The position numbers and the translations under genes are program-made. Shown here one piece after another: positions 16,887 to 25,114 of a stretch of 64,000 nucleotides of DNA. This stretch comes from JAEUJM01 sp044221555 (lineage in GTDB: Bacteria; Actinomycetota; Acidimicrobiia; Acidimicrobiales; DATDAH01), in the NCBI GenBank assembly GCA_044221555.1, contig JBGAOY010000001.1, positions 930,001-994,000 on the forward strand. Direction: 5' to 3'. Each line of letters begins with the position of its first letter. Position 1 is the stretch's first letter. The notes under the pieces are model-generated. The model saw only the letters and a program-made list of their open reading frames with translations. It was not told where the DNA came from and did not search any database.

Positions 16887-17470
16887 GCGCCCCGGCCCCG
16901 TCGGGGTCGAGCGGGTCCACGCTGCCCGACGTGTTGCACCTGGGCTGCGGCCGCAAGAAGTGTCCCGGGGCCTACGGCGTCGACCGGGTGCGCAGCCCGT
17001 CGGTCGACCTCCAGCACGATCTCGCGGTCCGGCCGTGGCCCCTCCCGTCCGACCACTTCGCCAAGGTGTACCTGATCGACGTCCTCGAGCACCTCGACGA
17101 CGTGATCGGTGCGCTCGAGGAGGTCCATCGAGTGTGTCGAGCCGGTGCCGAGGTCGTGATCATCGGCCCGTCGGCCGGCAGTCATCACCTGTGGGGCGAC
17201 CCGACGCACCGGCGGGCGTTCACCTCCCGATCGTTCGCGTGCTTCGAGGCGGGCTTCGGCGAGCGGCACTTCGACTACACCGATGCCCGCTTCAGGATCG
17301 TGGAGGCCACCTACGGCAAGTGGGAGGACTGGATCCACCAGGTCCGCCTCCGCTGGTACGACCGGCTGCTCCACCGCGCCGCCAACCGCTACACCGGGAT
17401 CTACGAGCGCCGGTTCCTGTACTGGTACCCGATCCCCAACCTCTACACGCGACTGACGGTCGAGAAGTGA
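16883..17470 (+). CDS. SAM-dependent methyltransferase (short class I type)
   Basis: The 195-residue protein has the SAM-binding motif VLHLGCGRKKCPGAYGVD, then DHFAKVYLIDVLEHLDD and GAEVVIIGPSAG. It also has GDPTHRRAFTSRSF, a segment often seen in methyltransferases of O-antigen and capsule loci. The GTG start overlaps the preceding stop (GTGA). The C-terminal part is aromatic (ERRFLYWYPIPNLY) and may bind a lipid-linked or membrane substrate. Confidence 0.8.
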   Translation: MSAPAPSGSSGSTLPDVLHLGCGRKKCPGAYGVDRVRSPSVDLQHDLAVRPWPLPSDHFAKVYLIDVLEHLDDVIGALEEVHRVCRAGAEVVIIGPSAGSHHLWGDPTHRRAFTSRSFACFEAGFGERHFDYTDARFRIVEATYGKWEDWIHQVRLRWYDRLLHRAANRYTGIYERRFLYWYPIPNLYTRLTVEK

Positions 17471-18574
17471 GCGGCCCGGGCCGGGTGGCGATCCACACCG
17501 ACGCCGCTCGCGTGACCAGCGGCGGCGGGCTCACCTACGTGACCGACGATCGCCGCCGCCCTGACCGATCCCGACGACGTCGATCTCTTCCTTCCGTTCG
17601 CGTCCTCCCGGGAGGAGCTGGCGACCTGGATGCCGGCGTGGCCGGGCCAGGCCCACGTCCTCAGGGAGCCGCCCAACCGCTCGTGGCGCGACGAGCTCCG
17701 CCTCGCGCGCGGCGACCGGCGCTGGGCGGTCGCGCTCCGCGAGACCTCGGCCATCCCCCGGCTCACGCTCGCCCGGCGGAGCGTCCTCGTCACCAGCTTC
17801 CCGTTCGCACCCGTCCGCCGGGCGCGCGACCGCGCCCGGCTGGCCAGCTACTCGTCGGTCATCGCCAACTCGGCCTTCACCGCCCGCTGGGTCGCCGAGC
17901 GCTGGAACCGCCGCGCCCAGGTGCTGCACCCCCCGGTCGCGACCGTGACACCGCGGGAGAAGCGGCGTGTCATCCTGGCGGTCGGCCGGTTCAGCGACGG
18001 CGGCCGCTCGAAGCGTCAGCTGGAGATGGTCGACGCGTTCCGGACGCTCGGCCCCGACGTGCACGACGAGTGGGAGCTCCAGCTGGCGGGCTTCGTGGAG
18101 GACCCCTCGTACGTGGCGGCCATCCGCCACCGCGCGTCGGGCCTTCCCGTGACCGTCCTCCCCGATCTCGACCGACCCTCGCTCGAGCGCTGTTACGGCG
18201 AGGCGTCCATCTTCTGGCACGCCTGCGGGCTCGGTGTCGACGCGGGCCAAGAGCCGCACCGGGTCGAGCACTTCGGGATCACCACCGCCGAGGCCATGTC
18301 GGCCGGGTGCGTGCCGATCGTCCTGTCCGCCGGTGGGCAGCCCGAGATCGTCGGCCCGGACGGCGACGCCGGCGTGCTGTGGCACACCGAGGACGAATGG
18401 ATCGACGCCACCCGGGCGATCATCGGGGACCAGGATCGGCGCAGCCGCCTCGCCGCCGGCGCCCAGGCGCGCGCGGCCCGCTTCTCGTTCGAGGCCTTCG
18501 CCCGCCGGGCGCGAGAACTCGTGCTCGGGCACGGTCCGCGCCACGCCCCCGCCGCCGCGGGCGATCGACGCTGA
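17467..18574 (+). pseudogene. GT-B glycosyltransferase with an apparent one-base frameshift near 17540
   Basis: Frame one runs from GTG 17467 (VSGPGRVAIHTDAARVTSGG) to about TYVT at 17542, then becomes meaningless. Frame two is blocked by a TGA at 17540-17542 but reads on perfectly as TIAAALTDPDDVDLFLPF to the stop at 18574. Removing one C at 17543-17544 would join them into a normal GT-B protein of about 368 residues. The C-terminal domain shows VILAVGRFSDGGRSKRQLEM and EHFGITTAEAMSAGCVPIVL, typical of GT4. A sequencing error, a real mutation or a programmed shift are all possible. If the gene is broken, an internal ATG at 17630 would give 314 residues. Confidence 0.7.
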
Positions 18575-18616
18575 CCGCGACGGCGCGCGGCGGCGGTCCC
18601 GACGCACCCCGCAAAC

Positions 18617-18622
18617 TACGAT
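18617..18622 (+). promoter_or_regulatory. -10 box TACGAT upstream of a mini-ORF chain
   Basis: TACGAT ends 6 bases before GTG 18629, the first of three tiny ORFs that lead into the methyltransferase at 18665. The same hexamer occurs before 37365 and 39681. Confidence 0.4.
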
Positions 18623-18628
18623 CGGGCC

Positions 18629-18668
18629 GTGGGGGCGACGGGATGAGCGCAGGGTGAGCGCGGTATGA
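18629..18668 (+). other. Chain of three mini-ORFs joined by four-base stop/start overlaps
   Basis: GTG 18629 reads VGATG and stops at 18644-18646; ATG 18643 reads MSAG and stops at 18655-18657; GTG 18654 reads VSAV and stops at 18666-18668. ATG 18665 of the methyltransferase overlaps that last stop. Each junction is an NTGA overlap. Because the first GTG lies where a leaderless start is expected, ribosomes could pass stepwise into the gene. Confidence 0.35.
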
Positions 18669-19384
18669 ACACCGAGCCCCTGCGCCGTCGCTGGGACGAC
18701 CGGGCCGGAGCGAACGCCCGGTTCCACATCCGGGCCGACCGGACGGAGTGGACCGACGACGCCTTCCTGGACAGCGGTGAGGCCGACGTGGCCGAGTTCG
18801 TCGATCCGGCGCTCGACCTGGTGCCGGGGCGCGGCGCCGCGCTCGACGTGGGATGCGGGCTCGGGCGACTGTCCCGAGCGCTGTCGAGCCGCTTCGATCG
18901 CGTGCACGCCGTCGACATATCACCCGTGATGATCAGCGGTGCCCGATCGTTCACGCCGCCGCCACCGGCCAACATCGCGTTCTCGGTGTGCCGGGGCGAC
19001 GGCTCCCTGCCGATCGACACCCGCAGCATCGACCTGGCCTTCTCGTACCTCGTGTTCCAGCACCTCCCGACCGTGGCGCTGATGCGCTCGTACCTCCACG
19101 ACCTGGCGCGGGTCCTGGTACCGGGTGGGATCGCCCGGGTGCAGTGCAACGGCCAGCACCGGTCCCTGGCCGACCGTTGCTCGGTCGGCGTCGTTCCCAG
19201 CGATCGCGTGCCGGTCGTGCACCGCAAGCCCCGACTCAAGGTCGATCCCCACGACCACATGGGCGCGGTGCTCACGGCGCGGCGGGCCGGCCGCCTGGCC
19301 CGTCGGGCCGGCCTCGACGTGCTGGCGGTCGAGGGCGCCGGGACGGCGGAGCTGTGGCTCACCCTCCGGGCGCCCGGTCGATGA
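18665..19384 (+). CDS. SAM-dependent methyltransferase (Methyltransf_11/25 type)
   Basis: The 239-residue protein shows the motif I AALDVGCGLGRLSRALSSRFDRVHAVD, then IDLAFSYLVFQHLP and VLVPGGIARVQCNG in the standard order. It probably methylates a sugar or lipid-linked glycan in the cytoplasm. Its ATG follows a chain of mini-ORFs and no clear ribosome binding site is present. The end overlaps the next methyltransferase (ATGA). Confidence 0.8.
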   Translation: MNTEPLRRRWDDRAGANARFHIRADRTEWTDDAFLDSGEADVAEFVDPALDLVPGRGAALDVGCGLGRLSRALSSRFDRVHAVDISPVMISGARSFTPPPPANIAFSVCRGDGSLPIDTRSIDLAFSYLVFQHLPTVALMRSYLHDLARVLVPGGIARVQCNGQHRSLADRCSVGVVPSDRVPVVHRKPRLKVDPHDHMGAVLTARRAGRLARRAGLDVLAVEGAGTAELWLTLRAPGR

Positions 19385-20325
19385 CCGCCCTCCTGCACAC
19401 CCTGGCGGGCAAGGTCCAGAACCGGGTGGCGGCGGCCATCCTCGGGGACAAGTCCCGCTTCGACTACTGGCAGCGGCGCGGCTATCACGTGTTGCCGGTC
19501 CACTTCTACTCACCCGTCCCCGACGCCCGCGCCCTCGCCTCGACGGTCTGGCCCGGGCCCGACCACCTGGTGGGGGTCGACCTGGCCGTCGACGACCAGT
19601 TGGAGCGGCTCGCGTCCTTCGAGCGCAGGTTCGCCGACGAGTACGGTGCCTTCCCCACCGAACGCCCACCCGAGGGCACCGGGGTCCATCTGGCCAACAG
19701 CACGTTCGGGCCGGGCGACGCCGAGGCGCTCTACTGCTTGGTGCGCGACCTCTGTCCTGCACGGGTCGTCGAGATCGGCTCGGGGATGTCGACGCTGATC
19801 ATCGACCGAGCGCTGGCCGTCAACCAGGACGGCGGCGCCCCCCCGGCCGCCTACACCGTCATCGACCCCTTCCCGTCGGACGCCGCCCGCTCGGCCGCCG
19901 CGGTGACCGAACTGCGCGCGCAACGGGTGCAGGACGTCGAGCTGTCGGTGTTCGACGCCCTCGAGGCGGGCGATGTCCTGTTCATCGACTCGAGCCACGT
20001 GGTGGCCACGGGCAGCGACGTGGTGTTCGAGTACCTGACGGTGCTGCCCCGCCTGCAGGTCGGTGTGGTGGTGCACGCCCACGACATCTTCCTGCCCGGC
20101 GAGTACCCGAGGTCGTGGGTGGTCGACCGGCACGTCTTCTGGAACGAGCAGTACCTCCTGGCCGCGTTCCTCACCCTGAACCCCTCGTTCCGCGTCCTCT
20201 GGGCCGGGCGCCACCTTCACCAGCACCACCGTGAGGCGCTCATCGCGGCGATCCCCTCGGTGGCCGGCCTCGATCCCGACGATGACGGCGGCCCCTGCAG
20301 CTTCTGGCTGACGAGGGTCCGTTGA
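19381..20325 (+). CDS. SAM-dependent methyltransferase (Methyltransf_24 type)
   Basis: The 314-residue protein has ARVVEIGSGMSTLIIDRAL as the SAM motif, VIDPFPSD as the acidic strand and VLFIDSSHVVATGSDVVFEYL, a pattern of the Methyltransf_24 family where DSSH replaces the usual catalytic loop. HAHDIFLPGEYPRSWV is also characteristic. The first 100 residues are extra and not recognised. ATG 19381 overlaps the previous stop. The product is probably a glycan or nucleotide-sugar O-methyltransferase; the substrate is unknown. Confidence 0.8.
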   Translation: MTALLHTLAGKVQNRVAAAILGDKSRFDYWQRRGYHVLPVHFYSPVPDARALASTVWPGPDHLVGVDLAVDDQLERLASFERRFADEYGAFPTERPPEGTGVHLANSTFGPGDAEALYCLVRDLCPARVVEIGSGMSTLIIDRALAVNQDGGAPPAAYTVIDPFPSDAARSAAAVTELRAQRVQDVELSVFDALEAGDVLFIDSSHVVATGSDVVFEYLTVLPRLQVGVVVHAHDIFLPGEYPRSWVVDRHVFWNEQYLLAAFLTLNPSFRVLWAGRHLHQHHREALIAAIPSVAGLDPDDDGGPCSFWLTRVR

Positions 20326-21662
20326 GGCCCACCCGCGTGCTCGTCGCCGCGAAGCATCTGGCCCTGGACAAGACCTCGGAAGGCCTCTGCACCGCCCGCC
20401 TCGTGCACGCGCTCGTCGCGGGCGGGTACGAGGTGCGCTGCCTGACCACCGAGCCGCTCACGGACTCGTCGCCCCCCGACGTGGGCGTCGACGTCGTGGC
20501 CGTGCCGACCTCGACGGGGCCATGGCGCACCAGGGTCGCCGACGCCACCGACCCCTCACGGGCCACCACCCGTGCCGGTGGGCACCTGCGGTCGCTCGCC
20601 GCGCTGACGGTCGCGGTCGGAGCCGGCGGCGAGCCACGGTCGAGGAACGAGATCGCCGCCTGGCACCGGAGCCTCCGCCGCCAGGCGCTCGAGTTCGGCC
20701 CCGACCTCGTGATGGTCCGAGGTGGCGGACTGGGTTTCGAGCCCCATCTGGCCATGGCCCGCGGCGCGCACACCGAACCGTGGGTCGCGCACTACCACGA
20801 TCCCTATCCACTCAGCGCCTACCCACCCTCGTACGCGCAGCGCACGCCCCTGCTCTCGGCGCGTGAGGAGCGCGGCAGCCGCCGCATCCTCCGACGGGCC
20901 TCGCTCGTCACGTTCCCCAGTAGCCAGCTGGCGGACTGGACCGAGCGGTCGAGCGGCGTCGACCTGGGCGCTCGCCGCCACGTCCTGCCCACCGTCGGCG
21001 GCGACATCGGCGGTGGCGACGCCGATGCCCGGCTCCTCGACCGGCTCTGCGAAGGCCGGCCGTTCCTCCTCGTGCACACCGGAACCCTGCTCGGGCAGCG
21101 TTCCCCGCTGCCGCTCTTGCGGGCGTTCCGCCGCCTGCTGACCGAGGGTCACGACCGGGCGTCCCGGAGCCGCTTGGTACTCCTCGGGTCGGTCGACCGG
21201 CGCCATCGGGCCGACCGCGAGTTCCTCACGCTCCGCGACGAGCTCGAGTCCACCGGCACCCTCCGCATCGAGGACGCCCGCACGGACCACGCCACGGCGC
21301 TCGCCCTCGCCCGGCGGGCCACCGCCACGGTCCTCATCGAGGCCGACGACCCCGAGAGCCCCTTCTTCCCTGCCAAGCTGGCCGACTACCTGGTCGCCGA
21401 CCGTCCGATCGTCGCCCTGTCGCCGACCAGGTCCGTGGCACGGGACCTGCTCGGCGCGGACCACCTCCTGTGGTGCGCGCCCGCGGACGACGACGCGGTG
21501 CTGCGGGCGCTGCGCCTCGTCTGGACCGCCTGGAGCAACGGCCGCCTCGACGACCTCCGTGCACCGTCCGAAGCCCGTGCCGCGGTGGCTCCCGATCACG
21601 CGGCCGCCGCCGCGCGCGAAGTCGTTGAACGGGCGCTCGCTCAGCCGACGGGCAGACGGTGA
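20322..21662 (+). CDS. GT-B glycosyltransferase (GT4-like)
   Basis: The 446-residue protein starts at TTG 20322 (TTGA overlap with the previous stop). The N-terminal loop is VLVAAKHLALDKTSEGLC, followed by FGPDLVMVRGG; the second domain begins near FLLVHTGTLLGQRSPLPLLRAF and includes ATVLIEADDPESPFFPAKL and LADYLVADRPIVAL. That late segment is typical of enzymes where the acidic donor motif is loosely conserved. It ends the methyltransferase operon. Confidence 0.72.
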   Translation: MRPTRVLVAAKHLALDKTSEGLCTARLVHALVAGGYEVRCLTTEPLTDSSPPDVGVDVVAVPTSTGPWRTRVADATDPSRATTRAGGHLRSLAALTVAVGAGGEPRSRNEIAAWHRSLRRQALEFGPDLVMVRGGGLGFEPHLAMARGAHTEPWVAHYHDPYPLSAYPPSYAQRTPLLSAREERGSRRILRRASLVTFPSSQLADWTERSSGVDLGARRHVLPTVGGDIGGGDADARLLDRLCEGRPFLLVHTGTLLGQRSPLPLLRAFRRLLTEGHDRASRSRLVLLGSVDRRHRADREFLTLRDELESTGTLRIEDARTDHATALALARRATATVLIEADDPESPFFPAKLADYLVADRPIVALSPTRSVARDLLGADHLLWCAPADDDAVLRALRLVWTAWSNGRLDDLRAPSEARAAVAPDHAAAAAREVVERALAQPTGRR

Positions 21663-21716
21663 CGTCGCCCGCAGGCGCCGAGCGCCCGACCCGCCGGGGA
21701 CCCTGGCGTCGACCGG

Positions 21717-21722
21717 TAGGGT
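21717..21722 (+). promoter_or_regulatory. -10 box TAGGGT for the ABC exporter operon
   Basis: TAGGGT ends 7 bases before GTG 21730 and would drive the eight-gene run to 33285. Confidence 0.4.
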
Positions 21723-21729
21723 CGCCCCC

Positions 21730-23604
21730 GTGAGAGGTCAGGACTATCGCTCGTTGGCGGAGCGGGCGCGGACCTACCTACGCGGCTACGAACGGCAATT
21801 CCTGATCCTCGGGGCCATCTCCCTGGTCGCCGGCGTGCTCGAGATCTCGGTGCTCATGATGATCGTGCCCCTCGTCCAGGGCATCGCGGCGGAGAGCTCA
21901 CTGATCAGCCTCGACTCGCTCGGGCCGCTCGGCGAGTACCACCCCACCGTCGGGCAGCTCGTGTTGATCTGCCTGGCCCTCGTCGGTGCGCGCTTCCTGG
22001 TCCAGTTGCTGCTGGCCCACCGGCGGGCGAGGCTGAACGCGGACTGGGACGAGGATCTCCGGAACCGCTTCTTCAGCGCGTTCGTCGACGCCGACTGGGA
22101 CGTCCAGGCCGAGGAGCCGGCCAGCCACGTGCAGGAGCTGCTCACCGCCCACCTCGGGAACTCCCAGGCGATCCTCGCGGCGCTGACCAACGGTTGGACG
22201 GCCTTCTTCAGCCTGGCCGTGCTCGTCTCCGCGGCGGTGGTCGCCAACCCGGCCGGCGCGCTCGGGATCACCGGTTTCACCCTGCTGATGTTCGCGGCGA
22301 TGCGCCCGTTGACCCGGCGGTCGCAGCGCCTGTCGACCACCCTCTCGGCGCGCAACCTGGAGTACGTCCAGACGATCAGCGACGCCTCCAACCTGACCCG
22401 GGAGATCCGCACCTTCAACGTGGGAGGCGAGACGAAGCAGGGGTTCGCATCCCAGGTCCACGTCATCCGCAGCCTCCGCCGCCGCGTCATGTTCCTCGCC
22501 AGCGCGGTGGCCGCCCTCTACCAGAACGTGGTCACCGCCGTCGTGTTGCTCGGGCTCGGTCTCATCTACCTGATCGAGCCGGCCCAGCTCGCCTCGCTGG
22601 CCGTCGTGGTCCTCATCCTCATCCGCTCGATGTCGTACAGCCAGACCGTGTACAGCGCACAGCACGCGCTGGCCGAGTCGGGCCCCTACCTCGAACGGCT
22701 CACCCAGAAGGAGGCCTACTTCGAGGCCCACCCCGTGCGCCTGGGCGGCGGTGGCATCGATCGGGTCGAGCGCATCACCTTCTCAGGCGTCGGCTACCAC
22801 TACGCGCTCAAGACGACGAGTGATCCCGAGCCATCGGACGCGCGCACACGACCCGGCGAGCGATCGAGTGTCGTGGCCCTCGACGACGTCAGCTTCTCCG
22901 TCGAGCGCGGCCGGATGGTCGGCATCGTCGGCCCGTCCGGCAGCGGCAAGTCCACCCTCGTGCAGTTGCTCCTGGGCCTGCGCTCCCCCACGAGCGGCAC
23001 GATGGCGGTGAACGGCGTCGACGCCGAGCACCTGTCACGTGAGGCCTGGTTCCAGCGCGTCAGCTTCGTGCCCCAGGAGCCCCAGCTCCTCGCCGGCTCG
23101 GTCGGCGAGAACATCGTGTTCCGGCGGCCGTGGGTCGACGAGGCCACCATGCACGAGGCCGCTCGGCGCGCCCACCTGCACGACGAGATCCTCTCCTGGC
23201 CCGAGGGCTACGACACCCCGGTCGGCGAGCGCGGGGGCAGTGTCTCCGGAGGGCAGCGCCAGCGCATCTGCATCGCCCGGGCACTCGTCGGCAGCCCCGA
23301 CGTCATCATCTTCGACGAGCCGACCAGCGCGCTCGACGTGCATTCCGAGCAGGCCATACAACGGTCGTTGGAGGATCTGCGGAGCGACAAGCTGCTCTTC
23401 ATCGTGGCCCACCGGTTGTCCACGCTCGAGACCTGCGACGAGATCATGGTCCTGCTGGATGGGCGACTCCAGGCCTACGGCCCGGCACACCTCCTCGAGG
23501 CGACCAACCCCTGGTTCGCCGAGGCGCTCGCGCTCTCGGCGCTCCAGCCGCGACGCAACCCGCCCGGCCCGGTGCCCGCGACCGACGAGTTGGGCGTCTC
23601 CTGA
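21730..23604 (+). CDS. ABC exporter, membrane and ATPase domains fused (lipid-linked glycan flippase candidate)
   Basis: The 624-residue protein is a half-size exporter. Residues 1 to about 340 hold six hydrophobic segments of an ABC-type transmembrane domain. The ATPase domain has Walker A GPSGSGKS at 401-408 with K407, signature SGGQ at 506-509, Walker B IIFDEP with D529 and E530, and the switch H561 in VAHRLS. It would work as a homodimer. Given the neighbours, it may flip a polyprenyl-linked oligosaccharide as PglK-type enzymes do; this is inference, since no Wzx-type flippase is seen in the window. GTG 21730 was chosen because of the adjacent -10 box. Confidence 0.85.
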   Translation: MRGQDYRSLAERARTYLRGYERQFLILGAISLVAGVLEISVLMMIVPLVQGIAAESSLISLDSLGPLGEYHPTVGQLVLICLALVGARFLVQLLLAHRRARLNADWDEDLRNRFFSAFVDADWDVQAEEPASHVQELLTAHLGNSQAILAALTNGWTAFFSLAVLVSAAVVANPAGALGITGFTLLMFAAMRPLTRRSQRLSTTLSARNLEYVQTISDASNLTREIRTFNVGGETKQGFASQVHVIRSLRRRVMFLASAVAALYQNVVTAVVLLGLGLIYLIEPAQLASLAVVVLILIRSMSYSQTVYSAQHALAESGPYLERLTQKEAYFEAHPVRLGGGGIDRVERITFSGVGYHYALKTTSDPEPSDARTRPGERSSVVALDDVSFSVERGRMVGIVGPSGSGKSTLVQLLLGLRSPTSGTMAVNGVDAEHLSREAWFQRVSFVPQEPQLLAGSVGENIVFRRPWVDEATMHEAARRAHLHDEILSWPEGYDTPVGERGGSVSGGQRQRICIARALVGSPDVIIFDEPTSALDVHSEQAIQRSLEDLRSDKLLFIVAHRLSTLETCDEIMVLLDGRLQAYGPAHLLEATNPWFAEALALSALQPRRNPPGPVPATDELGVS

Positions 23605-23620
23605 GCCCCGGAGAACGGTC

Positions 23621-23656
23621 GGGCGGCCCGGGCGGCCCGGGCGGCCCGGGCGGCCC
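23621..23656 (+). repeat. Four perfect 9-bp tandem repeats
   Basis: The unit GGGCGGCCC occurs four times in a row in the 106-base gap between the ABC exporter stop and the next GTG. Being self-complementary in part, it can form GC-rich hairpins and may attenuate transcription or simply vary in copy number. Confidence 0.85.
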
Positions 23657-23710
23657 GGCGCCGGGGACGCCCGGCGCGTGTCACCCGACGACACCCACGG
23701 CCGGAGCGCG

Positions 23711-25114
23711 GTGAAGACGATCCTCGTCGTCCCCGACGGTGTGGGCGTGCGGAATTTCCTGTGCAGCGAGTTCGCCCCGCTCACCGCGCAGCGAGGCGAG
23801 CTGGTCGTCTGGCACGGACTCCCACCGGCCGTCGTCGACGAGCACCGCGACCGGCTCGGGCCGCAGGTGCGCTGGCACGAGCTTGCGATCGAGCGCGAGC
23901 CCCTCGCGGCGCGGGTGCTGCGGGCGGGGAAGTTCTTCAGCCAGCCCGAGCGGTTCCCCGAGCCGGGGACCCGACCCTTGTTCGTGAACCGCAGCCGCGA
24001 CCCCGTCGGCCGCTGGGTCCACCGCGGCGGGCGGCTGCTCGGCAAGGCCCTCGCCCTGGCCCCCGGCGCGCTGCCGACCGTCGAGCGCCTCCATGGTCGT
24101 GCCACCCTCTCGCGGCGCGGCGACGACCCCTGGCAGCGCTTCTTGCGCGACGAGGACCCTGATGTGGTGCTCTGCACGCACCAGCGGGCCAGCGTGGCCG
24201 TTCCCGCGGTGGCGGCCGCTCGACGCCTCGGCATCCCCACCGCGGCGTTCATCTACTCGTGGGACAACCTCCCGAAGGGGCGGATGGCCGTGTGGCCGGA
24301 CCACTACCTCGTGTGGAGTGAGAAGATGGCCGACGACCTCCGCCGCTACTACCCGGACACCATGCCAGAGCAGGCCCACATCGTCGGGACACCCCAGTTC
24401 GAGCCCTACTTCGACGACTCGTTGGTCCGGGACCGGGCCGAGTTCTGCGCATCCGTGGGCCTCGACCCGGCGCGTCCCATCGTGTTGTTCTCCGGCGACG
24501 ATGCCTCCACCTCGCCCCACGATCCCGGCTACCTCGCCGACCTCGCGTCGGCGCTGCGCCACGACCACGAGGGCCGCGGCCTCCAGCTCCTGTTCCGGCC
24601 CTCCCCGGCCGACCGGTCCGGGCGGTACCGGGGGGCGCTCGAGGCGTTCCCCGAGATCGCCGTGTCCGAGCCGGCCTGGTCGTCGGTCGGCGACCACGGA
24701 TGGGAACGGGTCGTCCCCACGCCGCGCGACCTCGGCCTGCTGGTGAACCTGGCGCGGCACTGCGCCGTGGTCGTCAACCTCGGCTCCACCATGGCGCTCG
24801 ACTTCGCCATGGTGGGCAAGCCCGCGATCTACGTGGCCTACGAGCAACCGGCCACGGACCGCCGACGGGTCTGGAGCGCCGCCGACATCTACCGGCTCCC
24901 TCACTTCGCGTCGGTCGACCGCACCCAGCCGGTGCTCTGGGCCCGGTCGGCCGCCGAGCTGGCCGACCTGGTGCATCGGGCGATCGACGCGCCGGGCGAG
25001 CTGGCCGCGAACCGAGATGCCTGGATCGACCTCGAGGTGGCCAGGCCCGTGCAGGAGGCCAGTCGACGATGCGTCAGCACCCTCGAGCGCATCGCGCGTT
25101 GCCGGGCCAGATGA
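23711..25114 (+). CDS. GT-B fold transferase (CDP-glycerol glycerophosphotransferase/epimerase-like)
   Basis: The 467-residue protein begins VKTILVVPDGVGVRNFL. PDVVLCTHQRASVAVPAV, FIYSWDNLPKGRMAVWP, DHYLVWSEKMADDL and HIVGTPQFEPY resemble polysaccharide GT-B proteins related to glycerophosphotransferases and UDP-GlcNAc 2-epimerases. The C-terminal NLGSTMALDFAMVGKPAIYV is the usual donor-site strand. GTG 23711 follows the 9-bp repeat tract. The transferred group is not known. Confidence 0.68.
   Translation: MKTILVVPDGVGVRNFLCSEFAPLTAQRGELVVWHGLPPAVVDEHRDRLGPQVRWHELAIEREPLAARVLRAGKFFSQPERFPEPGTRPLFVNRSRDPVGRWVHRGGRLLGKALALAPGALPTVERLHGRATLSRRGDDPWQRFLRDEDPDVVLCTHQRASVAVPAVAAARRLGIPTAAFIYSWDNLPKGRMAVWPDHYLVWSEKMADDLRRYYPDTMPEQAHIVGTPQFEPYFDDSLVRDRAEFCASVGLDPARPIVLFSGDDASTSPHDPGYLADLASALRHDHEGRGLQLLFRPSPADRSGRYRGALEAFPEIAVSEPAWSSVGDHGWERVVPTPRDLGLLVNLARHCAVVVNLGSTMALDFAMVGKPAIYVAYEQPATDRRRVWSAADIYRLPHFASVDRTQPVLWARSAAELADLVHRAIDAPGELAANRDAWIDLEVARPVQEASRRCVSTLERIARCRAR

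Noticed and set aside
23621..23656. Possible attachment site or mobile-element end
   Set aside because: The 9-bp units are simple tandem repeats; no integrase, transposase or second copy is present in the window.
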